34,677 nucleotides of DNA from Desulfocapsa sp. (GTDB taxonomy: Bacteria; Desulfobacterota; Desulfobulbia; Desulfobulbales; Desulfocapsaceae), in assembly GCA_021737265.1 (NCBI GenBank), contig JAIPEF010000018.1:1-34677 (forward strand). Direction: 5' to 3'. A program made the position numbers and the translations under genes. The notes below the pieces were generated by a model that was given only the letters and a program-made list of their open reading frames with translations, searched no databases and was not told the DNA's origin. Position 1 is the stretch's first letter; each line of letters begins with the position of its first letter. Below are positions 18,467-28,382 of the stretch, one piece after another.

Positions 18467-19339
18467 TTATCCCTTCAGGGCCTCGGCGCCACCGACGATA
18501 TCCATCAGTTCGCCTGTAACTGCTGCCTGCCTTGCCTTATTATAAACAAGGGTAAGGTCGCTAACAATATCCTTACATGCGTTAGTTGCATTATCCATGG
18601 CTGCCATTCGAGCGGCGTGCTCGGATGCGCCAACCTGGAGCATAGCATTGTAAATGATTACATTCAGATACAAGGGCTGCATCACATCCATGATCTCTTC
18701 GGTTGAAGGCTCATAGATGTAATCACCACTGATCCGCTTCTCGGCTTCCCCTTCACTCTCAAGAGGAGTAATTGGAAGCATGTCCTGAGCAACTGGTCTT
18801 TGCACGGCAACTGACTTAAAATGACCGTAGATTACCTCTACCTTGTCAGCACCACCATTAGTAAAATTCAGTGCCACATCCTGGGCTATTTCCCTGGCAT
18901 TAAACATCTGAAAATCAGACATGATATCAAGGAACTGATTGCGTACCTTACCGGTTTTTTTCAGTGATTGATTTGCTTTCTTTCCAACACAGACAAAGCT
19001 TACGGTCTTCCCTTCAGCTTCGTACTTACGCCTTTTCTGCTCGGCGAGTTTGATGATATTGGAATTAAAGGAACCGCAAAGTCCCCTGTCAGAGGTGACA
19101 ACTACCAGCTCAACATTCTTTACTTCCCTCACTTCCATGAGGGGAAACTGATCGGTATTGCCGCCACCTGATAGATTTGACATGGCCTCATTGAACTTCT
19201 CAGCATAGGGATGGAAATTCTCCATCTTCTCCTGAGCGCCGCGGAGTTTCGCCGAGGCGACCATGTTCATGGCCGATGTGATCTGTGCTGTCTTTTTGAC
19301 ACCAACGATCTTATCTTTAACGTCTTTTAAACTAGGCAT
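18467..19339 (-). CDS. atpG: ATP synthase F1 gamma subunit
   Basis: The 290-residue protein has the two long helices of the central shaft. The N-terminal segment MPSLKDVKDKIVGVKKTAQITSAM and the C-terminal ARMAAMDNATNACKDIVSDL are typical of gamma. The central Rossmann-like part includes VVTSDRGLCGSFN. It rotates inside the alpha3beta3 head and couples it to the membrane ring. It begins 18 bases after the atpA stop. Confidence 0.96.
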   Translation of the reverse strand: MPSLKDVKDKIVGVKKTAQITSAMNMVASAKLRGAQEKMENFHPYAEKFNEAMSNLSGGGNTDQFPLMEVREVKNVELVVVTSDRGLCGSFNSNIIKLAEQKRRKYEAEGKTVSFVCVGKKANQSLKKTGKVRNQFLDIMSDFQMFNAREIAQDVALNFTNGGADKVEVIYGHFKSVAVQRPVAQDMLPITPLESEGEAEKRISGDYIYEPSTEEIMDVMQPLYLNVIIYNAMLQVGASEHAARMAAMDNATNACKDIVSDLTLVYNKARQAAVTGELMDIVGGAEALKG

Positions 19340-19357
19340 ATCAAGCGTTCTCCTCTA

Positions 19358-20881
19358 TTATTTGAGACCCTTGGTTGCCTTAAAAGTTTCACCGAAGGCA
19401 CCAAGTGCTTTATTCAGTTTGTCTTTAATGGCGTCAGTGAATTCTTCCTGTTCTTTAAGGTCTGCAAAGATAGAGGGATCATTAGACTCGACATAGTTGA
19501 ACATCTCATCCTCGTAATCTCTCATGGTATCAACAGGCAGACTGTCGAGGTATCCGTTGGCACCGGCATAGAGAATGGTAACCTGTTTCTCCATGGAGAG
19601 CGGTGCAAACTGGGGCTGTTTCAGGATTTCAACCAAGCGCTCACCACGGGTCAGCTGGGCCTGGGTTGCGGCATCAAGATCTGATCCAAATGCAGCAAAT
19701 GCAGCGAGCTCACGATACTGGGCCAGATCAAGACGAAGGGTACCCGCGACCTGTTTCATGGCTTTTACCTGAGCAGCACCACCAACACGGGATACCGACA
19801 GACCAACGTTAATGGCTGGACGAACACCGGAGAAGAACAGGTTAGGCTCAAGATACACCTGGCCATCGGTAATGGAAATAACGTTTGTAGGAATGAAAGC
19901 GGAAACGTCACCAGCCTGGGTCTCAATTATTGGCAAAGCAGTCAGAGAACCGGAACCAAGCTCATCATTTAGCTTGGAAGAACGCTCAAGGAGACGGGAA
20001 TGGTTGAAGAAAATATCTCCAGGATAGGCCTCACGTCCAGGTGGTCGACGAAGAAGCAGAGAGAGTTCACGATAGGCAACGGCCTGTTTTGACAGATCAT
20101 CATAGATGATGAGGGCATGCTGGCCGTTGTCGCGGAAATACTCACCCATGGAGGTTCCGGCAAATGGTGCGATGTACTGCATTGGAGCAGGATCGGAGGC
20201 ACAGGCAGCAACAACCGTGGTGTACTCCATGGCGCCATGTTTTCTCAGTGCTTCAACAATGAGGGCAACGGTTGATTTTTTCTGACCAACAGCTACGTAG
20301 ATACAATGGACATCAGTATCTTTCTGGGCAATGATGGCATCAACACAAAGTGCTGTTTTACCGATCTGGCGATCGCCAATTACAAGCTCACGTTGCCCCC
20401 GACCAACCGGGGTCATAGCATCAACGGCTTTGGCACCTGTGTAACAGGGCTCATGGACACCTTTACGGGCAATAACACCTGGAGCAAGAACCTCAATTTT
20501 CGCACTTGCACTGGCATTAATAGCGCCCTGACCATCGATGGGGAAACCGATACCGTCAACAACTCGACCTTCCATCTCAGGTCCAACCGGGACCTCAGCA
20601 ATCTTTCCGGTACGTTTTACAAGGTCACCCTCTTTAATTCCGGTAACAGAACCAAGAACGGCACAACCTACGTTGTCTTCTTCAAGGTTGAGAGCGAGTC
20701 CCATGATACCGCCGGGGAACTCAAGGAGTTCCATAGCCATACAATTCTGGACACCGTAAACACGGGCAATACCATCACCAACGGAGATCACGGTACCGGT
20801 CTCGTTAAGGTCAATACTGGTTTCGTACTCACCAATCTGATCTTTTATAATCTGACTGATTTCTTCGGCTTTGATTTGCAT
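19358..20881 (-). CDS. atpA: ATP synthase F1 alpha subunit
   Basis: The 507-residue protein has the standard alpha architecture: N-terminal crown ([14 protein letters not shown]), P-loop GDRQIGKT (169-176), and a C-terminal helical domain. The usual motif is GDRQTGKT; Ile173 replaces Thr, while Lys175 and Thr176 are intact. Alpha binds nucleotide at the non-catalytic interface sites and supplies the arginine finger to beta in the [13 protein letters not shown] segment. It lies 2 bases after the atpH stop. Confidence 0.97.
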   Translation of the reverse strand: MQIKAEEISQIIKDQIGEYETSIDLNETGTVISVGDGIARVYGVQNCMAMELLEFPGGIMGLALNLEEDNVGCAVLGSVTGIKEGDLVKRTGKIAEVPVGPEMEGRVVDGIGFPIDGQGAINASASAKIEVLAPGVIARKGVHEPCYTGAKAVDAMTPVGRGQRELVIGDRQIGKTALCVDAIIAQKDTDVHCIYVAVGQKKSTVALIVEALRKHGAMEYTTVVAACASDPAPMQYIAPFAGTSMGEYFRDNGQHALIIYDDLSKQAVAYRELSLLLRRPPGREAYPGDIFFNHSRLLERSSKLNDELGSGSLTALPIIETQAGDVSAFIPTNVISITDGQVYLEPNLFFSGVRPAINVGLSVSRVGGAAQVKAMKQVAGTLRLDLAQYRELAAFAAFGSDLDAATQAQLTRGERLVEILKQPQFAPLSMEKQVTILYAGANGYLDSLPVDTMRDYEDEMFNYVESNDPSIFADLKEQEEFTDAIKDKLNKALGAFGETFKATKGLK

Positions 20882-20883
20882 TT

Positions 20884-21429
20884 CTACTCTCTCCCCTTAA
20901 TGGAATCTTTTAAACTTGCAAGTTGTGTTTTGATACTTCCGTCCAATTCCAGATCGCCAACCTTGGCAATGATACCGCCAATGATTGAAGGATCCACGCT
21001 GGTTGTCAGTTTCACCTTCTTGCCAGTAAGCTTTTCTAATGTTGCCTGCACGTTGGCCTGCAATTCATCACTCAATTCTATTGCCGAGACCACGCTACCG
21101 TGACTGACATTTTTTTCCTCGTCAACCATAATCTGGAATTCTTCCGCTATCTCAGGAAGGACCCCAGCACGCTTTTTCTCCACCAGCAGGTTAAGGAAAT
21201 TACCCATAACTTTATCAACACCCATGGAGGCGACAACACCTTCCATAACTTTCTCCCGGACATCCATCGGGTAAAGTGGGTTAGTTAATGAATCTGCCAG
21301 ACCGCTGTCGGAGGCAAAAATTTCATTTAATCCCTGGAGAGCATCGTTGTACTCATCAAATTTGCCATTTTCTTTACACACTGCGAACAGTGCCTTGGCA
21401 TATCGTCTTGCTAAGATTGTCTGTTTCAC
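20884..21429 (-). CDS. atpH: ATP synthase F1 delta subunit
   Basis: The 181-residue protein matches delta/OSCP: the N-terminal [14 protein letters not shown], a helical bundle, and the C-terminal [29 protein letters not shown] segment near 143-168. It caps the F1 head and holds the b/b' peripheral stalk. Its ATG overlaps the atpF stop as ATGA, showing translational coupling. Confidence 0.95.
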   Translation of the reverse strand: MKQTILARRYAKALFAVCKENGKFDEYNDALQGLNEIFASDSGLADSLTNPLYPMDVREKVMEGVVASMGVDKVMGNFLNLLVEKKRAGVLPEIAEEFQIMVDEEKNVSHGSVVSAIELSDELQANVQATLEKLTGKKVKLTTSVDPSIIGGIIAKVGDLELDGSIKTQLASLKDSIKGRE

Positions 21430-22187
21430 TGGACGGCCCCTACTTTGTCTAAGTAATCTTCGATAATCTTGACCTGATCGTCAGATGTCAGATTTTGCAC
21501 GATTAACTCCTCAGCCATAACTGCCGCCTGTTCAGTAGCATTGACCTTGAGACTCCGCTTTGCCCCGGTGATTTCATTGGCTATCACCATTTCAGCAGAG
21601 CGCTTGATGTCTTCTGCAGATTTCTCGGCGGCCGCAATAATTCTGGCCTTTTCAACTTCTGCCTGAGCAACCGCCTTCTCAACGATGGTCTCAACATCTT
21701 TTTCTACAGATTCAAGCTTGTCAGAGAATTGTTTATACGCCCTCTCTGCCTCAACTTTCTTAATCTCAAGATCTTCAATCTCTTCTCTAATCTGGGTCCG
21801 ACGAGCTCCAAGCCCATTGGCAATTGGCTTGGCACCAAACTTCACCAGGATAATAAGAAGGACGATGAAGTTCATCACCCTGAAACCCAGATCCTTCAGT
21901 TTTTCAGGTGACAGGCTGTTTTTAACAGCATGACCTCCGCCATCTGGGGCGGCCGCATGGGGGTCACCATGAACGGCGGCTGCCTCTGCAGCGTGATCTG
22001 CAACCACTGCGGCATTCTCTTCGCCGTGCATTACCGCGGACTTCTGTGGATCCGCAGTGGGCATCCCCACACCTGTTGCCGCTTGATCTCCGTGGTCAGA
22101 AGCCCAGACACTTCCAGCTGCCAGGGCAAACCACAGAATCAGCGCAACCAGTGCACCTTTTCCGAATGTTCGCTTCATTCCCCTCAT
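21426..22187 (-). CDS. atpF: ATP synthase Fo b subunit with a long His-rich N-terminal extension
   Basis: The 253-residue product is about 90 residues longer than a typical b subunit. Residues 1-29 resemble a signal peptide (cleavage after VWA). Residues 30-90 are a low-complexity Ala/Asp/Gly/His segment with six His (32, 54, 65, 73, 77, 86). The transmembrane helix follows at about 101-117 and the long dimerisation coiled coil at 120-230, ending with the delta-binding part. The extension would be on the periplasmic side. With b' upstream it forms a b/b' peripheral stalk. Signal-like N-terminal extensions occur in related bacteria, but the function of the His-rich stretch is unknown. Confidence 0.92.
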   Translation of the reverse strand: MRGMKRTFGKGALVALILWFALAAGSVWASDHGDQAATGVGMPTADPQKSAVMHGEENAAVVADHAAEAAAVHGDPHAAAPDGGGHAVKNSLSPEKLKDLGFRVMNFIVLLIILVKFGAKPIANGLGARRTQIREEIEDLEIKKVEAERAYKQFSDKLESVEKDVETIVEKAVAQAEVEKARIIAAAEKSAEDIKRSAEMVIANEITGAKRSLKVNATEQAAVMAEELIVQNLTSDDQVKIIEDYLDKVGAVQ

Positions 22188-22189
22188 CC

Positions 22190-22615
22190 TTACAGACTCC
22201 TTCCCAAAATTTTTCCTGCCATGGCAGAAGCAAAACCGTCAAGTCCGGCCTCAAGCTCTTTTCGAGCGGCCTCCACTTGCGTTTTTACAGCTGCCAGCTG
22301 TTTATCTTTTTCAGCATCGGCTTCAGCTTTGATGGCGGCGAGCTTTTCCTCACCGGCAGCCTTTGCTCCAGCACGGGCACTATCAAGAGCTGCCTTCGCC
22401 TGTCCGGAGGCCTTATGCATCTTTTTATCAACTTCTTCCTGGCGTCTACGGGCGTTATCTTCGTACTTAGTTACATCATTACGCATGCCCTGCAGCTTCG
22501 CTGCTCTTTCTTTCAGAATCTTCAGGACCGGCTTGTAGATGATTCCATTGAGAAGAAACATCAGAACGAAAGCATTCACGATCTGAAGAAACAGGGTGAT
22601 ATCCATTGAAACCAT
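22190..22615 (-). CDS. atpF': ATP synthase Fo b' subunit
   Basis: The 141-residue protein has one N-terminal transmembrane helix (about 5-25) and a long charged coiled coil with Ala, Lys and Glu heptads, the usual form of b or b'. It is the first gene of the operon, just before the longer b subunit, as in bacteria with two different stalk subunits. AGGAG lies 7 bases before the first ATG; a second ATG at codon 4 is a possible alternative. The a and c subunits are not in this window and must be encoded elsewhere. Confidence 0.93.
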   Translation of the reverse strand: MVSMDITLFLQIVNAFVLMFLLNGIIYKPVLKILKERAAKLQGMRNDVTKYEDNARRRQEEVDKKMHKASGQAKAALDSARAGAKAAGEEKLAAIKAEADAEKDKQLAAVKTQVEAARKELEAGLDGFASAMAGKILGRSL

Positions 22616-22692
22616 TTTCTCTGCTCCTGATTAGCTAAGATAACTCAAAAAAAACTGCCCAAAATGAATGGTGATTCACAACACGAAAGACG

Positions 22693-22721
22693 GTTTTACC
22701 GCATATATATAGCGCTGTCAA
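22693..22721 (-). promoter_or_regulatory. Sigma-70-type promoter of the ATP synthase operon
   Basis: On the minus strand a perfect TTGACA (22721-22716) is followed after 17 bases by TAAAAC (22698-22693), a four-of-six match to TATAAT. The leader to the atpF' start would be about 70 bases. The gap to alaS (22616-22834) contains no other obvious signal. Confidence 0.6.
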
Positions 22722-22834
22722 CTTTTTTATAAAATAGTTTTAGCTACAATTTTGGGGAGTGAAATGAGGGCTTTTTTTGGGGTGACTGTTCTATTTATTT
22801 CACTATTCCCTGCAATTATGAAGAAGGTACCCTT

Positions 22835-25480
22835 TTAGGTAAGTAATGTTTGCACATGCTCATAAACTGATGCTATTGCCTCGTTCATTTTGTCAGGCAT
22901 AGTACCGCCAGCCTGCGCCATGTCTGGTCTTCCCCCGCCTTTTCCACCTACGATTACAGCCACCTTATTTATCAGATCACCAGCCTTGATTTTTTTTGTG
23001 AGATCTTTGGAGACAAGTGCCAGAAGGGCTGCCTTGCCATTAATTTCGCCACCAAGGACTGCCACACCACTTCCCATATCATCGCGCAGTTTATCTCCAA
23101 CCTCGCGAAGTGTTTTGGAACTGGCCAACGGAATAACGGCCGCCACCACTTTAATACCCTCGACCTCCCTAGCTCCCGCAAGAAGGGCATCAAGGTCTGA
23201 TGAGGCAAGCTGGGTTGAAAGTTCGGCAACCTGTTTTTCGAGACGCTTGTTTATGCTTGCCAGGCTCTCGAGACGCTCAACAATATTTTCGGGTTGGACG
23301 TTTAACAACTCACAGATATCGTGTTCCCGCCTGCCCAGTTTCCGTATCCGCGCCTCGGCTGCGCGGCCTGTCAGGGCCTCAATTCTTCGCACTCCCGCAG
23401 CAATTCCACTCTCACTCACGATTAGGAAAGACCCAATCCCACCGGTGGCGGCGGCGTGGGTTCCTCCACACAACTCCTTTGAAAAATCACCCAGGCTCAC
23501 CACCCGCACACTGTCGCCATATTTCTCCCCGAAGAGCGCAGTTGCTCCCTGCTCCAGGGCCTGATCACGATCAAGCACTGCTGTTTCGGTGCTGATATTC
23601 TCACGTATCTTTCGGTTCACCCGCTTCTCCACCGCCTCTTTTTCTTTGCTGGTGAGGGGTGAAAAGTGGGTAAAGTCAAATCGAAGCCGCTCGGAAGTCA
23701 CCAGGGAACCCGCCTGTTTAATATGGTCCCCAAGCAACTCTTTCAGGGCCGCATGAAGAAGATGGGTGGCAGTATGATTTGCTGCTGTATCACCACGTTC
23801 ACTCCTGGTGACCTGGAGATGAACCTGCATATCTCCCTGTAACGTTCCTTCCTGCACCTTAATACCGTGAAGGATAATTCCCTCACCTTTACTTACGGTT
23901 TCTTGTATCTTTGCCGCTCCACCTTCCCAGGTCACTTCTCCCCTGTCCCCTGCCTGACCACCAGACTCGGCATAAAAGGGAGTGCGGTCTACGAAGAGCT
24001 GTCCTTTTTCTCCAGCACCCAACTGATTGGTCACGTTTCCGTCCTTATCAAGAAGACCGTAAACCACAGCATCTGAATCCAGCCTGTCATAACCGACAAA
24101 TTCGCTTTTCCCACCCCTTTCAATCAGTGCCTTTACACCCTTACCAAGCAGTTTGACCTTATCACCCTTCCGGGAGGCACGTGACTGGGAGCGCTGTTTC
24201 TCCATAGCCTCCTCAAAGCCGATAGCATCGAAATCAAGACCACGCTCAATGGAAATATCACGAACGATGTCCACTGGGAAGCCAAAGGTATCATAAAGCC
24301 TAAAAATGAATTCACCTTGAATCATCTTCTCTCCAGCCTTTCCGAGACGTTCGATCTCCTCATCAAGCATTGCCAAACCATGCTCCAGAGTTTCACCGAA
24401 ACGCAGTTCTTCATTATTGACCACTTTTGTGAGAAGCTCAGAACAGCCTTCAAGGTGTGTATAAGCATCTTCCATAGTACTGATCACCACAGCCGTCACC
24501 GCATCCATAAATGGCTTTACCAGGCCAAGGCTTCGACCATAGCGGATGGCCCGACGCATGACCCGGCGCAGAACATACCCACGCCCTTCATTTGACGGCA
24601 ACACACCATCGGCAACAAGAAAAGTAGTGGCCCGAGCATGATCTGCAATGACCCGCATGGCGGTGGTATCAGCCTCATTATCCAGATATTTTTTTCCGGA
24701 AAGCTCTTCCAGCTTTACAATCACCGGTTGAAAAAGGTCTGTGTCATAGTTATTCAGTTTTCCCTGGAGTACTGCAGCCACCCTTTCCAGCCCCATACCC
24801 GTATCAATGCTCGGCTTTGGAAGCGGAGTCATTGTCCCATCTTCGGAACGGTTAAACTGCATAAAGACCAGGTTCCAGAGTTCAAGAAAACGATCACAGT
24901 CGCAGCCAACAGCACAATCCGAACGGTCACAGCCGGCCTCAGGTCCCTGATCGATATGAATCTCGGAACATGGGCCGCAGGGTCCGGTATCACCCATGGC
25001 CCAAAAGTTGTCTTTTTCATCAAGCCGCACAATACGCCCCTTGGGAAGCTCTTCTACTTTTTCCCAGAGTTCAAAAGCCTCGTCATCCTCTTCAAAAACA
25101 GAAACCCAGAGTTGGTCGGCCGGAATTTTTAATTCCTTCACCAGGAATTCCCAGGAAAATTTTATAGCATCTTCCTTGAAGTAGTCACCAAAGGAGAAGT
25201 TACCAAGCATCTCAAAAAAAGTATGGTGCCTTGCAGTATAACCCACATTCTCGAGGTCGTTATGTTTGCCACCGGCTCGAACACAGCGCTGACAGGTCAC
25301 CGCACGATCATAGTCCCGCTTATCCTCACCCATGAACACCGTTTTAAACTGCACCATACCGGCATTGACAAAGAGGAGAGTGGGATCATCACGGGGTACC
25401 AGAGAAGAGCTCTCCACCTGGGTGTGATCGTGTTTTTCAAAATACTCAATAAAACGGTTGCGAATCTCTTTTCCTTTCAT
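22835..25480 (-). CDS. alaS: Alanyl-tRNA synthetase
   Basis: The 881-residue length and domain order are normal: class II catalytic core (about 1-240, starting MKGKEIRNRFIEYFEKHDH), tRNA-recognition helices, editing domain with HTATH (569-573) and Cys671/His675 in CGGTH, and the C-terminal DHHA1-type domain (GGKGGGRPDMAQAGG). The editing residues sit at nearly the same positions as in E. coli AlaS. It charges tRNA-Ala and clears mischarged serine. It begins 33 bases after the isochorismatase-family gene and may be co-transcribed with it. Confidence 0.97.
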   Translation of the reverse strand: MKGKEIRNRFIEYFEKHDHTQVESSSLVPRDDPTLLFVNAGMVQFKTVFMGEDKRDYDRAVTCQRCVRAGGKHNDLENVGYTARHHTFFEMLGNFSFGDYFKEDAIKFSWEFLVKELKIPADQLWVSVFEEDDEAFELWEKVEELPKGRIVRLDEKDNFWAMGDTGPCGPCSEIHIDQGPEAGCDRSDCAVGCDCDRFLELWNLVFMQFNRSEDGTMTPLPKPSIDTGMGLERVAAVLQGKLNNYDTDLFQPVIVKLEELSGKKYLDNEADTTAMRVIADHARATTFLVADGVLPSNEGRGYVLRRVMRRAIRYGRSLGLVKPFMDAVTAVVISTMEDAYTHLEGCSELLTKVVNNEELRFGETLEHGLAMLDEEIERLGKAGEKMIQGEFIFRLYDTFGFPVDIVRDISIERGLDFDAIGFEEAMEKQRSQSRASRKGDKVKLLGKGVKALIERGGKSEFVGYDRLDSDAVVYGLLDKDGNVTNQLGAGEKGQLFVDRTPFYAESGGQAGDRGEVTWEGGAAKIQETVSKGEGIILHGIKVQEGTLQGDMQVHLQVTRSERGDTAANHTATHLLHAALKELLGDHIKQAGSLVTSERLRFDFTHFSPLTSKEKEAVEKRVNRKIRENISTETAVLDRDQALEQGATALFGEKYGDSVRVVSLGDFSKELCGGTHAAATGGIGSFLIVSESGIAAGVRRIEALTGRAAEARIRKLGRREHDICELLNVQPENIVERLESLASINKRLEKQVAELSTQLASSDLDALLAGAREVEGIKVVAAVIPLASSKTLREVGDKLRDDMGSGVAVLGGEINGKAALLALVSKDLTKKIKAGDLINKVAVIVGGKGGGRPDMAQAGGTMPDKMNEAIASVYEHVQTLLT

Positions 25481-25513
25481 GATGACAACTTTCTTTAATG
25501 TTTTCTTAAAATT

Positions 25514-26071
25514 TTATAAAAGATGGGGAAGTGCCGCTTTAAACTCAGCGGTTCCCGCCCTGGCAAGCAACTCATAGATAATCATTTCAGCAGGCCCGAC
25601 CGCCGCCCCAACATCCCGTAACCGATCCAGACCCAGGTTGTAATTTGTCTCTGTTCGTGATGAGACACCATCAGCAACAACCCATGGATTAAGCCCCATC
25701 TCCAGCAATCCCATGGCCGTTTGATATATACAGATATGGGTCTCAACACCAACAAGAATAGCAGTGGTCACAGTTGCAGGGAACTCCTGCAGCAACTCCC
25801 GGGTCTTCACATTGGCCAGAGCATTAAATTCTGTTTTATCAGGGCGGGGGATAGCAGCCATCAACTCCTCAAGTTCTGGGACATAATCTCCCAGCCCTTT
25901 CTTGTATTGGGTATTGGCCACAATGGGAATCCCGATAATTTTGGCACAGTCCACCATCTTCTTAATGGTGATCACGACCTTATCTGGGTTGTGGATCTCC
26001 TTCATCAAGCGTTCCTGGGGATCAATAATATGGAGATAGCAATTTTCAGGTTTCAGTAATGTGTCTGTCAT
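25514..26071 (-). CDS. Isochorismatase-family cysteine hydrolase
   Basis: The 185-residue protein carries the family catalytic triad: Asp17 (IIDPQERL), Lys79 (PDKTEFNA) and Cys114 (VGVETHICIYQT, with the usual non-proline cis peptide before it). The length and sequence resemble YcaC-like hydrolases of unknown substrate rather than a nicotinamidase, whose metal-binding His/Asp set is not evident. It is cytoplasmic. It lies downstream of the strong terminator at 26125-26163, so it likely has its own promoter and may lead into alaS. Confidence 0.85.
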   Translation of the reverse strand: MTDTLLKPENCYLHIIDPQERLMKEIHNPDKVVITIKKMVDCAKIIGIPIVANTQYKKGLGDYVPELEELMAAIPRPDKTEFNALANVKTRELLQEFPATVTTAILVGVETHICIYQTAMGLLEMGLNPWVVADGVSSRTETNYNLGLDRLRDVGAAVGPAEMIIYELLARAGTAEFKAALPHLL

Positions 26072-26124
26072 TTCGTTCGATGTCCAAAGTTGAATGTTCA
26101 GTACAGTTCTCCACTCCTTAAAAC

Positions 26125-26163
26125 AAAAAAACGCATCCGTAAAGCATTACGGATGCGTTTTTT
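26125..26163 (-). terminator. Strong Rho-independent terminator after the symporter gene
   Basis: ACGCATCCGTAA (26131-26142) and TTACGGATGCGT (26147-26158) form a perfect 12-base stem around AGCA, flanked by A and T runs on both sides. It can work in both directions but lies just after the minus-strand symporter gene. Confidence 0.93.
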
Positions 26164-26196
26164 CTGCCAAAGGACAGAGATGTTACACGTTACGGC

Positions 26197-27945
26197 TTAA
26201 TGATCCACAGCACTACCGGATCCCATAGGAACACGAATGTCCTCAACAAGATGCTGGATATGCTCGGGCGGTGCTTTAGTCACACTGGACACGGCAAGAG
26301 CAACAGCAAAATTGATCAGCGCACCAACGGCACCAAAGGAGCCTGGGGAAATCCCCATGAACCAGTTTGCAGCGTTATCCGGAGCCATGGCGGTTCCGGG
26401 GACAAAGAACCAGCCCTTGAACCAGAAGATATACACCAGAGTGGTTCCAAGACCAGCAAGCATACCACATACCGCCCCGCTGTTATTCATACGCTTGACA
26501 AAGATACCCATCATGAGAGCCGGGAAGATAGAAGATGCTGCCAGGCCAAAGGCGAGGGCAACAACCTGGGCCGCAAATCCCGGAGGATGGAGACCAAGAT
26601 AGCCTGCCACAACAATGGCACCGGCCATGGCAATACGGCCAGCCATCAACTCGGTTTTATCATCAATGTCTTTGGCAATAATGCCCTTGACGATATCATG
26701 AGAAATCGCAGAAGAGATCGCCAGCAAAAGTCCTGCAGCAGTGGAGAGCGCCGCAGCGATACCACCGGCAGCAACAAGAGCAATTACCCAGTTAGGTAGA
26801 TTTGCAATCTCAGGGTTGGCAAGAACCATAATGTCACGATCAACTTTGACCATCTCATTTTTGGCTGGATCTCCAACATACTGAATACGTCCGTCACCGT
26901 TCTTGTCTTCATATTTCAAGAGACCGGTTTTTTCCCAGTTGGTAAACCAGGTGGGAAGCGCATCAATTCTCAGGTTCTGAGAAGTATCAGGGGCTATGGA
27001 ATCGGCCTGAATTGTATCTATCAGATTCAGGCGTGCCATGGCACCAACAGCCGGAGCAGTGGTGTACAGGATCGCGATGAAAACCAATGCCCAACCGGCA
27101 GAGGAGCGTGCATCACGAACCTTGGGTACGGTAAAGAACCTGGTGATAACATGGGGAAGGCCTGCAGTACCGATCATCAGCGACATGGTAAGGAGGAACA
27201 TGTCCAGCGTACTCCCCTTCTGGGTCGTGTAGGCTGAAAAGCCAAGATCTACCAGGGTCTTATCGAGTTTGTCAAGAAGGAACACGCCAGATCCGTCAGC
27301 CATGGCTGAACCAAGACCTAGCTGGGGAATGGGAGTTCCGGTGAGGGTGAGGGATATAAAGATAGCCGGTACGGTGTAGGCAAAAATCAACACACAGTAC
27401 TGGGCAATCTGAGTGTAGGTAACTCCTTTCATTCCACCAAGAACGGCATAGATAAAGACGATCCCCATACCAAGAAAGAGACCATACTGAAAGGGAATCT
27501 CCAGGAAACGGGAAAAGGCAACACCAATACCCTTCATCTGACCAATAACATAGGTCAAAGAGGCGGTAATCAGACAGATAACAGCCACAACACGCGCAGT
27601 CTGGGAGTAGAACCTGTCACCAATGAATTCCGGCACAGTGAATTTCCCATACTTTCTGAGATAGGGTGCAAGAAGCATGGCAAGCAGACAATAACCACCA
27701 GTCCAACCCATGAGATAAACAGAGGCATCATAGCCCGAGAAGGCAATCAGACCTGCCATAGAGATAAACGAGGCAGCAGACATCCAGTCAGCGCCTGTGG
27801 CCATACCATTCAAGACCGGATGGACACCTTTACCGGCGACATAGAACTCACCGGTGGTGGAAGCACGGGCCTTGATGGCAATAAAAATATAGAGGGCAAA
27901 AGTCCCTCCAACAACAGCATAGGTCCACATTTGTAAAGTAGTCAT
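26197..27945 (-). CDS. Sodium:solute symporter large subunit (SSS family, VC_2705/acetate type)
   Basis: The product is 582 residues when started at ATG 27945. That start is chosen because GGGAG lies 8 bases upstream, directly after the DUF4212 stop; an in-frame start 15 codons upstream would overlap that gene. About 13 hydrophobic helices are visible, with SSS signatures such as GADWMSAASFISMAGLIAF. An extramembrane loop carries DKNGDGRIQY, like an EF-hand calcium loop, and then VDRDIMVLANPEIANLP. The family imports organic acids, acetate in the best-known ActP relatives, driven by sodium. The linked DUF4212 small subunit and acetyl-CoA synthetase support acetate or a similar short acid as substrate; this is inferred. 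Confidence 0.88.
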   Translation of the reverse strand: MTTLQMWTYAVVGGTFALYIFIAIKARASTTGEFYVAGKGVHPVLNGMATGADWMSAASFISMAGLIAFSGYDASVYLMGWTGGYCLLAMLLAPYLRKYGKFTVPEFIGDRFYSQTARVVAVICLITASLTYVIGQMKGIGVAFSRFLEIPFQYGLFLGMGIVFIYAVLGGMKGVTYTQIAQYCVLIFAYTVPAIFISLTLTGTPIPQLGLGSAMADGSGVFLLDKLDKTLVDLGFSAYTTQKGSTLDMFLLTMSLMIGTAGLPHVITRFFTVPKVRDARSSAGWALVFIAILYTTAPAVGAMARLNLIDTIQADSIAPDTSQNLRIDALPTWFTNWEKTGLLKYEDKNGDGRIQYVGDPAKNEMVKVDRDIMVLANPEIANLPNWVIALVAAGGIAAALSTAAGLLLAISSAISHDIVKGIIAKDIDDKTELMAGRIAMAGAIVVAGYLGLHPPGFAAQVVALAFGLAASSIFPALMMGIFVKRMNNSGAVCGMLAGLGTTLVYIFWFKGWFFVPGTAMAPDNAANWFMGISPGSFGAVGALINFAVALAVSSVTKAPPEHIQHLVEDIRVPMGSGSAVDH

Positions 27946-27958
27946 TCCCGGATCTCCC

Positions 27959-28213
27959 TCAGACTTCGTCGACGTTAAATTTACGGTCAAGCTGATTCAT
28001 ACGCCAAGCGTAGAAAAAGATCAGAACCACGAAGGTGTAGATAGACCCTTGCTGGGCAAACCAAAAGCCAAGAGGATAACCACCTAAAATAGTGATAGCG
28101 TTCAGCTGGTGTACAAACAAAATGCCAGCACCGAACGAAACCGCAAACCAGACGACAAGACATCCGATAACGAGCCGGATATTTGCCTGCCAATACTTCT
28201 GAGCATCATTCAT
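27959..28213 (-). CDS. DUF4212 small subunit of the sodium:solute symporter
   Basis: Started at ATG 28213 the product has 84 residues. This start is supported by AGGAGGAG 5 bases upstream; a longer frame back to 28285 lacks a ribosome site. It has two transmembrane helices (about 15-35 and 50-70), with KYWQANIRLVIGCLVVWF and FWFAQQGSIYTFVVLIFFYAWRMNQLD typical of the probable small subunit that pairs with VC_2705-type symporters. The stop lies 13 bases before the symporter ATG, so the two are one transcription unit. Confidence 0.88.
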   Translation of the reverse strand: MNDAQKYWQANIRLVIGCLVVWFAVSFGAGILFVHQLNAITILGGYPLGFWFAQQGSIYTFVVLIFFYAWRMNQLDRKFNVDEV

Positions 28214-28265
28214 AACTCTCCTCCTCATTGAAATTTTAATGCTGCTTCTCTTCACAAAACGACAC

Positions 28266-28295
28266 CTTATAACATAGCCCTGCAATCAGTGTCAA
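28266..28295 (-). promoter_or_regulatory. Sigma-70-type promoter for the symporter gene pair
   Basis: On the minus strand a perfect TTGACA (28295-28290) and TATAAG (28271-28266) are 18 bases apart. The DUF4212 start follows about 50 bases later. The symporter pair can therefore be transcribed separately from the upstream exonuclease and regulatory genes. Confidence 0.65.
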
Positions 28296-28382
28296 CGCCT
28301 GACCGACAATGGTTTTAAGGCATTTTCTTACATAGCACACACGCAAAAGATAACGCCACCACTACTCTTCGACCTTTTCCGT

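Noticed and set aside
20306..21103. 265-residue plus-strand open frame
   Set aside because: It lies antisense to atpA and atpH, which are certain, and its sequence has no family features.
27946..27990. Longer symporter start 15 codons upstream
   Set aside because: It would overlap the DUF4212 gene; ATG 27945 has a well-placed ribosome site directly after that gene's stop.
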